Below, piece by piece: positions 22,776-34,328 of a DNA stretch of 64,000 nucleotides. A program made the translations under genes and the position numbers. Under the pieces are notes generated by a model, which was not told where the DNA came from, made no database searches, and worked only from the letters and a program-made list of their open reading frames with translations. Origin of the DNA: Cunninghamia lanceolata (taxonomy: Eukaryota > Streptophyta > Pinopsida > Cupressales > Cupressaceae); NCBI GenBank assembly GCA_027924645.1, contig BSBN01000809.1:46902001-46966000 (forward strand). The letters are read 5' to 3'. Each line of letters begins with the position of its first letter. Within the stretch, counting starts at the first letter, position 1.

Positions 22776-22799
22776 GATATATATTCCATTTTCATAAAA

Positions 22800-24859
22800 C
22801 ATTTAAGTTTCTCAAATTAACAAACAGAAATATATACATGCTAGATTTCCTCTAATCTATTCAAATCAACTGAAATCACTATATATGAAGAATTAAACTT
22901 AAACATTTAAAATTGTCTATTCCTTTAGAACAATGAACCATAAAACTGACATTTCAACTAGTTAAGCAATTCCAAACTTTCAATTACATAAACAAACTCA
23001 TATTAGATTGCAAATAAGAGATGAATTTTCTATTTAAAAAGGTATACAAAGCAACAAACTTGAAAATTTAAGCACATTCATATTACAGATTTTAAGCCAT
23101 GGATACATACAACTAACTTCCCAGTTATGAACTTCCCTCTCCCAAACAATATACAACTGATAGCTTGTGACAACCAAGTAAAAGTCCATCAATAACAAAA
23201 TCAGGGAGGTGATTTCCTTCACTCTCAGGGTAACAATAAATTACAACAATAACAAGAGAGGTGCTCTCTCTTCAACTCTCATGAAAAGAACCAGGCCTAA
23301 TTCTCATGACAAAGAAGAATAACTGTTTCTTCACAAATATAACTTCTCCCAAGCCAACCAGAAGCTCCAAGAGAAAACTTGCGTATCAAAGACAAACAAA
23401 GAAGAAAACACCACTCATCTAGCTCTCCTCCCTTCCGTAGACCCGCAAGTGGGTCACCCCCGAGCTAGGGAGACCATACTCACACCTGGGTAACTCAAAC
23501 ACTCCACTTCACAACAGTAACAACAACAATCCCAAAGCACACAAACACCCGTGGGTCATTTACACAACACGGAAACTCAACTACAGTGAGTTTCATAAGG
23601 GGCAAGAGAGTGGACACACTCGACTCCAGAGTGTCACCCTGACAGATAAGTTAACCAATACACTTTCTCTTGGTCTCAAACCAAGTTTGATCACAAATTT
23701 GTAAGAAATCTGTATATGACTCTCAAGTCAAAGATACAGACACAGATACATGCCCTCAAGGCTTTCAACATCCCAAAAGATGGAAACAGGTATGCACCCG
23801 AGGAGGATCTCTCCTCCCCTACCCCAAACTTGATGAGCATTTCTCCCAAGTGGGAGAAGCTCTGTCAAACAACCCGACAACAAACCCCACAGAAAATAAA
23901 TCCAAACACAAAATCACACACTTTTCATACACATTCAGCTATACGAAACAAAGGTAAAATTCAAACCAACCTTACAAAGCCTTCCTGGAATGAAGCTGTT
24001 GCAGAGCCCACAGAGTTCTCTTCCAACCTTAGCCACCAACTCCTTCTCCCTTCTCTCTCCTACAAACTAACTTTTCTATTTTTGGTAAGGCAAAATGAAA
24101 GTTTCCCCAAAATTCAACTAACTGCCTCTCATCCCAAAAATTGGAAACAAATAACCAAATTCTTTTCAGTTTTGAGGAATGGGGAGGTGATACTTGTCAC
24201 CTTCTCACTCTCCCCCAAAACCACTATTCTGCCTTGGTGGCTTATGTCACTCACCCTTCCCAAGAGTACTCCTTATTCCTCTCCTCATGTGATTCCTCTT
24301 ACGCATGGGAGAAATAAAAGGAGTTAATGGGGAAGAAGACAGGTGACCCATGCCCCTTCTTCCCTTCTTCACATGGGTGTCCCCACAGCACATGGGGGAA
24401 TCTCACTATGGAAGGGGTGACTTTAAGTCAATCCTTCAATAATGGATGGCATCTCTTACCTTGGGGAACGTAGAGGGGATGGGTTGGGTGTTGGTACAAC
24501 CCATCATGTCCCCTCCTACCTCCAATTTTCGCCACTTAACTTCAGGGGGAAGTTAAGATGACTAGATGGAGGTTACTCAAGGGTTACCCATGCCAAATGG
24601 GCCCCTGGACCCATGGGGTATAACCCAGGGTCAACTTTAACCCATACAAGACACCCCTGGTCAAGGTAAAGCACAAGAAAAGGCCTCATAAATTTAAATT
24701 AAATAAGGAAATTCAATTTCAATCCTTTTTACAACACAAATTATAAAATAATGTTACATGAGGGTAACCTAATCCACTCAACCATACGAAAGACCACATT
24801 ACATCATTACATCAAACACAAGAGATCTTGGTTCCTCGTGGAACCAGATCGGCTTAACA
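22800..24859 (-). other. Possible LTR remnant, minus strand
   Basis: No protein domain is recognisable. The right end, read on the minus strand, starts TGTTAAGCCGATCTGG at 24859, an LTR-like terminus. The body has the mixed C-rich/T-rich character of an LTR, including repeated ATGGGTAACCC and CCCATGGG words near 24580-24630. I found no matching left end or PBS. A 203-codon plus-strand frame at 23716-24327 has no family motif and its composition follows the surrounding repeat, so I do not call it a gene. Confidence 0.3.
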
Positions 24860-25419
24860 GGGAATAACAATTAACAAGGTGCGGAATGATCTTTGAATTC
24901 TGTGGTTCGATTAGTAATTCCTGCACACTAAATTACAAGATCAGTAACCACATAAAATCATCATAGCCGAAGCAACTTAAAAACATGCATTATCCTGACA
25001 TAGTACTAATTAACATAAATGAAATCATATTACAATTTTCCATCATCACCCAATTAATTTTTCTGAAATGTAAACTTATCCAAACATCACCCAATTAGTT
25101 TTTCCGAAAGCATAATAAAGTTTAATAGTTTGACAATTCCGGGAACTGCTATCCCACAAATATAAAAAGTAACAATAACAGTAATGCAAATAGTCATAAC
25201 AACAGAAGTAAAAAGGGCGGTCCTCACAAGAAGGGTTTAGAGCTCTATAGAGGCAAATTAATATAATCCAAGAGGAACTGAGGAAGAGGTTTTGAACCAA
25301 GAATAAGAGATGAAAGTGAAGATGAAGATAATGCATTCCAAGGTGATGATGCACAATCTAAAGAAAATGAGAGAGAAGTGGAACCTCAACAAGTTAGACT
25401 ATTGAAGGCCATAACAAAA

Positions 25420-26035
25420 ATTGGGAAAAGACCAAAGATAGATATCTCTACATATTCTAGTAGTCTCAATCTGAAAGAATTGATAGATTAGATCAATGAT
25501 ATGGAGGAATATTTTGAATATGAAGAAATAGAAGATCCTAAGAGGGTCAGGTTTTCCAAGACCAAGCTCAAAGGTCACACTGGAATTTGGTGGAAGGAGG
25601 TGCAATTAGAAAGAAATTGAAGAGGAAAAGAGAAGATCACCGGATGGGATAGAATGGTGGATAAATTGAAGAGACAATTTATTCCTATGGATTATGAGTT
25701 GGAACTTTTGAAGAAAATGCAAGGTCTAAGACAAATGAACAAGATAGTCAAAGAATATACTGAAGAGTTTTACAAAGTTATCATCAGAGCAGGTCACAAA
25801 GAGGCTAATAAAGAAAGGTAGCGAGGTATATCAATGGATTGAAACCTAGTATCCAAGAACTATTAAGCTTGGTCAGATTGACAACTATTTAAGATGCATA
25901 TCAATTCATAATGAAGGTAGAAGAAAATTTGAACAAAAAATTTGAGAATAAACAAAGAGGAAGAGGTTGTGCTTGAATCTTAAAATTGGAAGATCATATG
26001 GGGGTTGTGGAAAACAATATGATCAAAAGAAGAAT
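25420..26035 (+). pseudogene. Ty3/gypsy gag remnant
   Basis: The plus strand encodes a Retrotrans_gag-type capsid core: MEEYFEYEEIEDPKRVRF near 25500, GHTGIWWKEV near 25570, WDRMVDKLKRQFIP near 25650, then VKEYTEEFYKVI near 25750 and a YINGLKPSIQELL block near 25830. This W-W, FIP, Y-x-x-x-F spacing is the standard capsid pattern. In-frame stops and one frame change near 25820 break it. No LTR, PBS or pol belonging to it is visible; the copia remnant at 26092 follows directly. Confidence 0.75.
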
Positions 26036-26091
26036 GAAGATATAGGTGAAGGGAAATTTGCAGCCATTAAGATAATTTCCACATAACCCTA

Positions 26092-26738
26092 TGAAAGGTA
26101 TTTATGCAAACAAGTATTCAGAAATCCATATGCAAAATAATAGACAAACATACCATCAAGATGACACAAGATATACTAAGGAAAAACCCTCCATGAGGGA
26201 AATACCCAACCTCCTAAAGTATCCACACTCATTGTATTACCTCATGAACAAAATTTACAATACATAGCCTCCATAAATACTTATGAATCATCAACCTCCG
26301 TACAAGAAAATGAGAATCATGTAACCACACATTCCAATCCATGCTTCCTCTCCTCACATATGCAAGGTACAAGAGAATCCCAACACAATGATAGGCCAAC
26401 TCAACTAGCCAACCCCAACTACTAAGGTCATGTGCTTGCTTTTATAGAATCAAGCTCACACAAATAAAAGATGTAGTATAGGGATAACCATGTGTCCCAA
26501 AACTATGGGTACACAAAACCACTAACCCCTCATTTTATATTTGTAACTAAATTTTCACTTTATGATACTAAGTTTTCCAAATATTGAATAATTTCCCAAT
26601 GTTACATACAATTTTTACAAGTGGCTCCAAATAAATATTCAAACACATCAAAAAGGATGCACCAAAAATAAATATTTATTTTACATAATTAAAATATTCA
26701 ATGTTACATAAGGTGTACAACACACCTATTTCCTAACA
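26092..26738 (-). repeat. 3' LTR of minus-strand Ty1/copia remnant (left end uncertain)
   Basis: On the minus strand it starts TGTTAGGAAATAGGTG at 26738, immediately after a PPT (complement of 26739-26752). The proposed other end, ..CCTTTCA at 26092, is the best nearby CA end but has no confirmed duplication. Confidence 0.5.
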
Positions 26739-26752
26739 TTCTCCCACTTTTT
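26739..26752 (-). promoter_or_regulatory. Polypurine tract of minus-strand copia remnant
   Basis: The minus strand reads AAAAAGTGGGAGAA directly before the LTR start TGTTAGG, the typical plant copia PPT. Confidence 0.7.
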
Positions 26753-26879
26753 GTATACATTGCGTAAGGGTCAATCAATAAAATAAATCATCATAACCAT
26801 ACATGAAACCACATGAATCTCCAACATGTTCTCATGCTCCATCAAGATACCTACAATAGAACCAAGGTAAACACCATCT

Positions 26880-27420
26880 CAAGCAAGAACTCCTCTCATC
26901 CTCTAACATGCCACCTATAGAAGAAACAGAACAAGACAAGGTGAAGATGAACCAGTATAAAGAACACAAGCATCAAATTCAAGTCATAATAAAGGCTCAA
27001 AGCTACTATCAAAGGTAAAAAATGCACATCACTGGAAATAGGACCCACAACATATGATAATACATCCAACCATCCATACCTCCAATCCAAGGTATACCAA
27101 TCATAACAAGTAGAACTTATGCCATCAACATATCCAACCCAAATCATAATGATCACAAGTCTAGGTTTTATATTCTCTATCCTGCATAATAAGTCCTCCA
27201 AGGTAAAAAAGACTTAAACATGTGATAACAAATCTCAAGACTCTCAACACCGTAGTATAATGAGAACATCCAACAAAGGACACATATATATCCTAGAACT
27301 CCCATTGCATGGGTAATGTCAAATCTGAAATAAATCAAGGCATCCAATGATCCACCAATATCACTCACATAGAATATGTAGCTAAATCCTCTATCACATA
27401 ATGTCAAAGAACACACACAA
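26880..27420 (-). pseudogene. Ty1/copia RT/RNase H C-terminal remnant
   Basis: Minus-strand frames retain the copia block around RPDITHA (read here as RFDITHAMGVL near 27320), then a GYVDG-type first RNase H motif near 27140 and GPISS followed by VALS near 27020-26990. The order matches the end of copia pol, and a PPT and LTR follow about 130 bases downstream, as expected. Stops and substitutions are frequent. Upstream sequence is cut at 27995 by insertion of E1 and would resume at 59612. Confidence 0.6.
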
Positions 27421-27990
27421 TAATATGGAAAACCTGCAAACTAAAATAGTTGTAACATAACTCTCACCTCAATTCCATATCTCTCTTAAGTCCTCCACAT
27501 AATAAGAGAAAGAGATTAAAGAGTATCACAATGGCTCCATACAACCTCAAATCCAATGTCATGTGAACAAAAACATCCAAGAAGAAGCATTAGACCAACA
27601 AGAGAGAACCTACAAATCAAAATCATGTCCTTCTACCAACAACAAAATGTGTTAAAGCTATGAAAAGTATGATCTCCTTCCTAAATCCCCAAATCAAGAA
27701 ACCTCCTCAACATCCAAATATTCAAGATGTAATCCTCTCAAGAAAAAGGTAGATCAATTGAACCTCCATTCCTTAAACAAGGAATATGCCCAAAGCCACT
27801 AACCATCTCCACTACACACAATGAACTCAAAAACAACTCATGATCAAACATAAGGAGATAACAAATCATAACAAGGCATACACTCCTCAAATAAGTCCTC
27901 CAAAGCTAATATCAATAGATCAATACTCAAGCATATATGAGAAGACAAGACACAAAGAAAAAATGCATCTAAAAATTAGGTGGACAATAC

Positions 27991-27995
27991 ATATC
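27991..27995. repeat. Left target-site duplication of E1
   Basis: ATATC directly before the left LTR of E1; identical to 59607-59611. Confidence 0.9.
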
Positions 27996-29949
27996 TGTTA
28001 TGGAGTAAATAGTGGACACTTGCCTTTTTACATCCTTGTTTAGCTCCTAGCTCTGCGTGATAACATTATACATTCTAAATATTCATCTTGATGTAAAATC
28101 CCTGAAACCAATGCAAATTGGGAACAAGGAGCCCATACTTTAAATCCTACCCCAGACCAAAAAGGTGCCTTGTCCTCCATAATTGGTCAGGGAAATTTAA
28201 TTGCATGTTGGCATAAGACCTTTAAAAGGGTTTCTCCTTGTCAGCTCTTTTGGTTAATTTCACAAATGTTAGTGGGAAATCATATATAAGTCTATTTTTG
28301 AATTCATTATAAACCTAGATAGAGATAGCCAACTTGAAACATTGGAAAAAAGAGCATTCAAAGCATTCATTGTGATTCTAGAGCAGATTTGTATTATCAT
28401 TGTATGTTGTTGTAGGTTTTGAAGTTATCATCTATCTCTCCTTATGAGTTGAAGAGCATTCATTCTCCTAAGGGTTTCATCACATAGGTGATATCATTTG
28501 TATTCATCATCATTTAATTTCATCATATTGATTTGTGTTTAGCCTCTGCCCTACTAGGGCATGATCTCTTTATCAAACAACGATGTTGGAAAGCTTGAAT
28601 GCTATCCTAGGATTTGACTGAGGAAAATCTCTAAACACCATAACCCCCAAACCCCTTTTCTTCTTGTGTTTAGGTTACAGGTGCAAGATTTGGAAAAGTG
28701 AAGACACAGGAAGATTGGGTGTTAGAAATGAAGGCGCAAACCACATAATAGAAATTTGATTCAAACTTTATTTATGTCCTCTAAACAATGCAGAATCAAT
28801 GGAGATTGCAACAGAAATAAAACCCACTACATAGAAATAACATGCATTAAGACATGAACACATAGCATAGTATTTAACATGGAGAAAACCCTTTTGGGTA
28901 AAAACTCCACTAAGAAAAGAGGCTCCAAGTTGTATTATCTTCAAATATGAGATTACAATACATGCACTTCCACTCCTTCTCCAGTCTTCAATCCACCAGC
29001 AACTGTTACTCTCAACTTTGATAAAATGTAGTATAAATATCCTTATAAAAGGGGGTTGCCTTCTAGGGCAAGCAAACTGACATAATAAGAACCATCAGAT
29101 CTATGACCTAGTAATGAACGGTCCAAATTTACAATGATAAAATATAAATAAAATGTGGTTTCAGGGGTGCTTCCCCTAAACTCTTACCAGGGCACATAGC
29201 CCCTAGACCCCTTGGGGGGATGATCCCCTCAGACCCCTCACTGAGGGGAAACCCCCCTATGAACCCCCATCACTGATGAATTAGCATTGAGGACCAGATA
29301 TAAACATGTAGCTGAAACAAGACCGTTGCTGGTGAAACCCTTCATCCCTTATGGGTGATTTACAAACAATATTAGGAGTAATTAATTACATAGGATTTAC
29401 AAGGTTGATGGCACCTTAATCCTAACACTGAGTCAGGAAAAGGGTTTTGGGATATGACAAAATTTTAGGAATATTCCTTTGTGGAAGACTTGGGCACTTT
29501 TGAAACTATCCTTTTGCTTTAGCAAACTTTAGATCTGGCATCAGGGTAGTCTCTATAACATTTCTCTAGTTTATAGTTTCAGGAAATTCCACCTTTCAAG
29601 ACTTGGGCACTTTTGAAATAGTCCTCTGACATTCCAACTTCTGGGATATAGGTTCTAATATCTTTTTGATCACTCTTGTGAAATTAGTTTACAATTATAT
29701 ATTGTACATCTACTATTATAATCAAATATTTGCAAATCTAGGGAACTTAGTGTATTGATTGACCTAGGGTTTGACAAAAGGCTTGATAAATCAGATCTTT
29801 CCATAGCACCCTAAGTACAAGATCTATAGCTAAGTCCACCTCCATTTGGTAGTGATTTGGCTTGGTCTTATCCTTGAATGTTATTGTGGAAGAGGGTTTG
29901 ATCTAGTGTGCATGCTAGTCTTCCTCATTCTCCTTTTTCATACATAACA
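27996..29949 (+). repeat. E1 left LTR (interrupted by a solo LTR)
   Basis: It starts TGTTATGG and ends ..ACATAACA. A 708-bp minus-strand LTR sits at 28720-29427; without it and one 5-bp duplication the length is 1241 bp, against 1233 bp for the right copy. The TATA box TATATAAG is at 28283-28290. Confidence 0.9.
28720..29427 (-). repeat. Solo Ty1/copia LTR inside the E1 left LTR
   Basis: On the minus strand it starts TGTTAGGATTAAGGTGCC at 29427 and ends ..CATTTCTAACA at 28720. The E1 right LTR is uninterrupted at this position and reads AAGA-CAGAG-AAAGG. The flanks here are AAGA-TTGGG and CTGAG-TCAGG, so a diverged 5-bp duplication is supported by the alignment. The segment at 29160-29260 is full of short GGGG/CCCC inverted repeats such as CCCCTCACTGAGGGG. 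Confidence 0.85.
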
Positions 29950-29962
29950 TTTTGGTGAACCC
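29950..29962 (+). promoter_or_regulatory. E1 primer-binding site
   Basis: TTTTGGTGAACCC directly follows the LTR end CA. It matches the site at 11737, linking E1 to the Ty3/gypsy element at 9.7-14.9 kb. Confidence 0.7.
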
Positions 29963-30212
29963 ATAGCTTCAAACATTTGCATCTTTCTAATAGTTAAATC
30001 CAGATCTTGCATTACCTTCATTGCATGTTCATTATCTCATATTAATGGTTTGATAATTCATAGTTTTGCAATTACACATTGTGTATTTCAACAAGCATAA
30101 CTTCCTTAATCCTCATAATCTTATTGATCATACTCTTGGTTAGTGCATTGAGTGTTATAAGACTTTGAATGAGTTGTATAACCCACTAACCTAACACCAA
30201 CACCTTCGTAAG

Positions 30213-32050
30213 ATGAAGTTGTAGACTAATGGGCTCTAATGCTTTGAACAACAATGATATGCAAACATTGAAAAATCCATTACACAACTACTTTACAAAA
30301 GGTGAATCAACATATTTGCAAGATATCAGAAACACCAACATGACTCAAGAATAAACATTTTATGATGTTGAAGATGTGATTAATATAGTTACACATGTAC
30401 CTGATGAGAAACTCAATAAACTATACAAACAACTAGCTGATTTCCAACAAATTATAGGAGGTGCACATCTTACTCAAGAAGTGATACTTATTGTTGATGG
30501 TATAAGAGGATTATTACAAGAAGGACAAGAAGGTGTTGACATGCTCCATAGACTAGCCCACATAGTGGATCATACATTATGTTAGTGGTTATCCACATGA
30601 ATAACATAGAAAATGTGTCACCACTGAAGTATATAAGTTTACAAGTATCGATACCCATACCGACTATTGGAATATCTACTTTTGCACCATCAATCCTCAC
30701 CACTAATGCACAAGCTTGTAGTAATGCTACCACTACCATGGGAACATCTACTAGAAACAATTACAAAGTTGTGGCATTTAATTATCAAAACTCAACACCT
30801 CCTGTATCTTTGCCGATGAATACTTATTTTGAACTACCTATCACCTCCACTTATTACCAACCACCTCTCAATTTCATGACTACAACATCAAATACTTTCA
30901 TCTCAAATCCACAAACTACTTCACCCAATGATGCTCTCTTAAACCAGCTTTTGTAAAGTATGTCATCCTTGCAGCAAAAAGTGACAAATTTGACTGATGC
31001 TTCCTCTCAACCTACCTTACAAACATATCATGCTCGCGGTCCTTTATCTTATACAGTCTTAAGAGCTCAAATGCCTAAAAAATTTGAGACTCCCTAGTTT
31101 GAAAAGTGCAGTGGTAAAGGTGATCCTAATACTCATGTGGCAGCATTCACAGCAATGTGTAGTGATTTCTTCTTTGATGAGGCATTGTTAGCAAAACTCT
31201 TTCCTTGATCTCTTAAAGATACTTATTTGGAATGGTTTTGCTCTCTACCTCCTAATTCAATACATTCCTTCTCACGTATTTTTGATCAATTTTTGCAACA
31301 TTTCTAGGCAAACATTGGACCTACTATCTCATTGATTGACTTGGTGCATTGTAAACAAGGCTAGAAAGAGAAATTAACGAAATTCATTAGTCAATATCAA
31401 GCTCTCTTTGTGCAAATTCAATATCTGATTACAGATGAGGATGTTAAAAATTTATTCATTATGAATCTACAACTAAACATACATGATAAGAGACTTTTGA
31501 TGAAGTATCTAGTTCTTTCCAACATCTATGCACAACTCTGAGATTACCAACTTTCGGCTAGTCAGTATGAGAATCATACCTCGACTCTTGTTGGTCAATC
31601 TGCAACTAGAACATCTCAAAATTTATTTAAGAAGAATAAAAGGAATTTCATTAAGATCAATGGGCAACATTCAAATAACATTCAATCACAAGTGTCTTCT
31701 ATAACAAAGCCTAATCGGACACCATTTCAATTCATGCAGCAATAGAGACAATTCACTCCATTATCAGATTCTCTTCATTCGATAATGACTCAAGCGGTGA
31801 ACAACAATCTTTTGAAGCTTCCTCCTGCTTGTCCACTAGATAGTAGCAAGATGAAAGGACCATCATTTGATGCTAGTGCCTATTGTCACTATCACCGCTC
31901 GGTGGGACATGATACCAAAAGATATATGCATCTTAAACATGAAATTCAAGAGCCTAGCTCATCGATTCTAATGTGATATAGGTGAATGGTGTGAATGACA
32001 ATGGAAATAAGTTGGTAGCCCCTCCAAATCAAATAGTAACAAGCCTTCTC
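30213..32050 (+). pseudogene. E1 gag-like region, decayed
   Basis: Frames at 30376-30585 and 30579-30956 give a helical N-terminal part and a Pro/Thr/Asn-rich linker. From about 31050 a Tat-type capsid is visible: PKKFETP, FEKCSGKGDPNTHVAAF, YLEWFCSLPPNSI, FISQYQALFVQIQ. Near 31880-31960 comes the Cys/His tail CHYHRSVGHDTKRYMHLKH that usually ends Tat gag proteins. At least five stops, several of them TAG where Trp or Gln is expected, break the frame. After about 32050 the sequence is interrupted by the LTR-like insert; the expected protease and RT are absent from the remaining E1 sequence. Confidence 0.7.
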
Positions 32051-33413
32051 ATATTTCTTGGTTTTACACACTAAAATTACTGGAAAAGTCATTAGACACG
32101 ATAAACACAAGCATTTGTTTATTAACATATAACATTTGCATAGCATATATTTTCTGAATATTTTCAAAACATAAAAATTATAACATATTCAAAGATAGCA
32201 TTTCAGTGAAAATTTTCACTTTACATTTACAATATATTGCTCATGGAAAAAAGAATAATTTTACATAAATTTGACAGTCAATAGTCATAACATGTAATGT
32301 AATGCATCTGGAATTTTGATATCTATTTTCTTGAGTCTTGGCTTGTCTTTTTCTTTGGAAGAGAGCATCACCTGAGTGCTTTTCCTCCAACCACATATCA
32401 GTGGTTCCCCACACACCTTCCTTCCAGGAATTGGCCCTACCCTTCACAAAAAGTATAGATATAAAGAACCCACAGGTTTTTGCCATCTAATTTTCTAGTG
32501 TTGTGTCCTACATGACCAACATGGTTATACAACTATAGAGTACTTGATGGTTCTACAAATCTCTAGCACATTGAATCGATTAATGCATGCAAAGATGGAT
32601 GCATTACTTTGGCCAAAGAATCAATATAATTAGATGTTTTGCAAAGAACGTAGTCAAAAGTTCACACGCTTCTAACTCGACTTAGAAACTATCTCATCCT
32701 ACAATGTATTTAGCTTGACCAAATCTAGTCATAGAAAAACTTATCTAAGTTTCACTCATAGTCTTCCTGACTTAGACTATTATTCTCGAGTTCTAGGATA
32801 CAAAATTAAGGTTCCCACTAAGGACATAGTCTTTCAAAAACTTCTTGTTGCAACTTGCAACATTAAATCCATAACTCCCTATCACTCTACACCATGTTTT
32901 GAAGGTTATATTTTGGTTTTTAGTGTCTATCATCGACACAGAGAATAGTTTTAACAATAGCTTCATAAATTTATCAAAGGTACTTATCTTGGTTCAAGGA
33001 TTCTCATATAATCCTTATCAACAATAAAATATATGTTTTAAGTTGACCACACACTTGTGAGAAGAATTATATGTTTACTATGCATGTCTAGGATACCCTT
33101 AGAGAACTATCTTCTCTAATCCTTTCATACAAAATGACATTTAGAACTCTTATCATATGTAAAAGAATATCTTGACATTCATCATAAAATAAACTCTAAT
33201 ACTCGACTTTCATTTAGAATACTTACCAAATCATGGCTAAGTAGATGTCATCGTGTGACATGGTTTTATCGACCACAAGTCCTTTCTAGACTATCATAAA
33301 GTTGGTCGTATTGGCACTATAATGGGGAACAAAAGATTCTATAACTACAATAATAAATTTTCATGATAACCATTATTCTTCTTTTGAACTAATAATAATT
33401 TATTGTAATTATG

Positions 33414-33485
33414 GGACTCGAGAATTTTTCATCTTGTAATATGGCTTGAGAGTCTTTCATCCTGTAATATGGGGCTCGAGAGTCT
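33414..33485 (+). repeat. Short tandem repeat, CTCGAGAGTC type
   Basis: Two and a half units of about 28-31 bp built on (A/G)CTCGAGAGTCTTTCATC followed by TGTAATATGG. Confidence 0.7.
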
Positions 33486-33942
33486 AAGTCATGACCCCAT
33501 TATCCTTACTGCTATAGGTGAGTTTCTTTCCAAAGATATTAGCATACCGAGTCTGAAACATAGTTAGCAAGCTATCAAACATTTTAAAAAGATAGTAACA
33601 TCTGAAGAGTTTACTTTAAACTCAGCTGCCCAAGTATCATCCTTGAGAAAGAAAGATTTGCTTATTCAACCCAAAGTTACACTATACATCATTACTAACA
33701 TTTTATCAAGGGCTTAGTCAAAAGATTCGTTATATGAAAACACAAGATATATATAAATTAATTATGAAGTAAAAGTTCATACTACCATAGGTAGTTGGTT
33801 GTTATCTCATAGTGAAAATCAATGATAAACGAGGTATCATCAAGAACAACTATTTTTTGTTTATCTCTTCATTATAGTTATGACAATGTTGAAACAATAA
33901 CTTGGTTATCGGTTACTCTAATACAAGAATATACTATCACCA

Positions 33943-34165
33943 TAATGATATCAACCTTCTGTAAGGTAAGCACTTACAACAATAACATGCATCGACATCA
34001 ATAATACAAAGGTATACCATTCACCATAATGATATCAGCCTTTTGTAAGGTTACACTTATAACAATAAAAAGCATTGACAACAATAATGTAAAGGTACAC
34101 CATTCACCATAATGATATCAACCTTCTATAAGGAAAATAATTTTAGTAATAACAAGCATCAACAT
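33943..34165 (+). repeat. Three-copy ~84-bp tandem repeat
   Basis: AATGATATCAACCTTCTGTA-type units start at 33943, 34028 and 34111 (spacing 85 and 83). They contain CATTCACCATAATG and GGTATACC/GGTACACC words. Located in the insert that hosts E2. Confidence 0.85.
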
Positions 34166-34328
34166 CAATCAAATTTATCATATCATGCAAAGCTTCGACT
34201 CAAACAAAATGCACCTACACACTGCTTATTCACAAACTTCCCTGTCACTCTTCAAAACTTTCTCTATTCTTTTCTCCCAAGACTTATCATACTCCTCCTC
34301 TATTCTCTGTCTCTCCTCTTTTACTTAA

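Noticed and set aside
22597..22797. Tyr/Ile-rich 66-codon ORF
   Set aside because: It is a translation of a (TA)n-rich microsatellite.
23716..24327. 203-codon plus-strand ORF as a gene
   Set aside because: It has no recognisable motif, low-complexity composition matching the surrounding LTR-like sequence, and no promoter or conserved context.
33943..34165. CRISPR-like array
   Set aside because: Units are ~84 bp tandem repeats without unique spacers, in a plant retrotransposon context.
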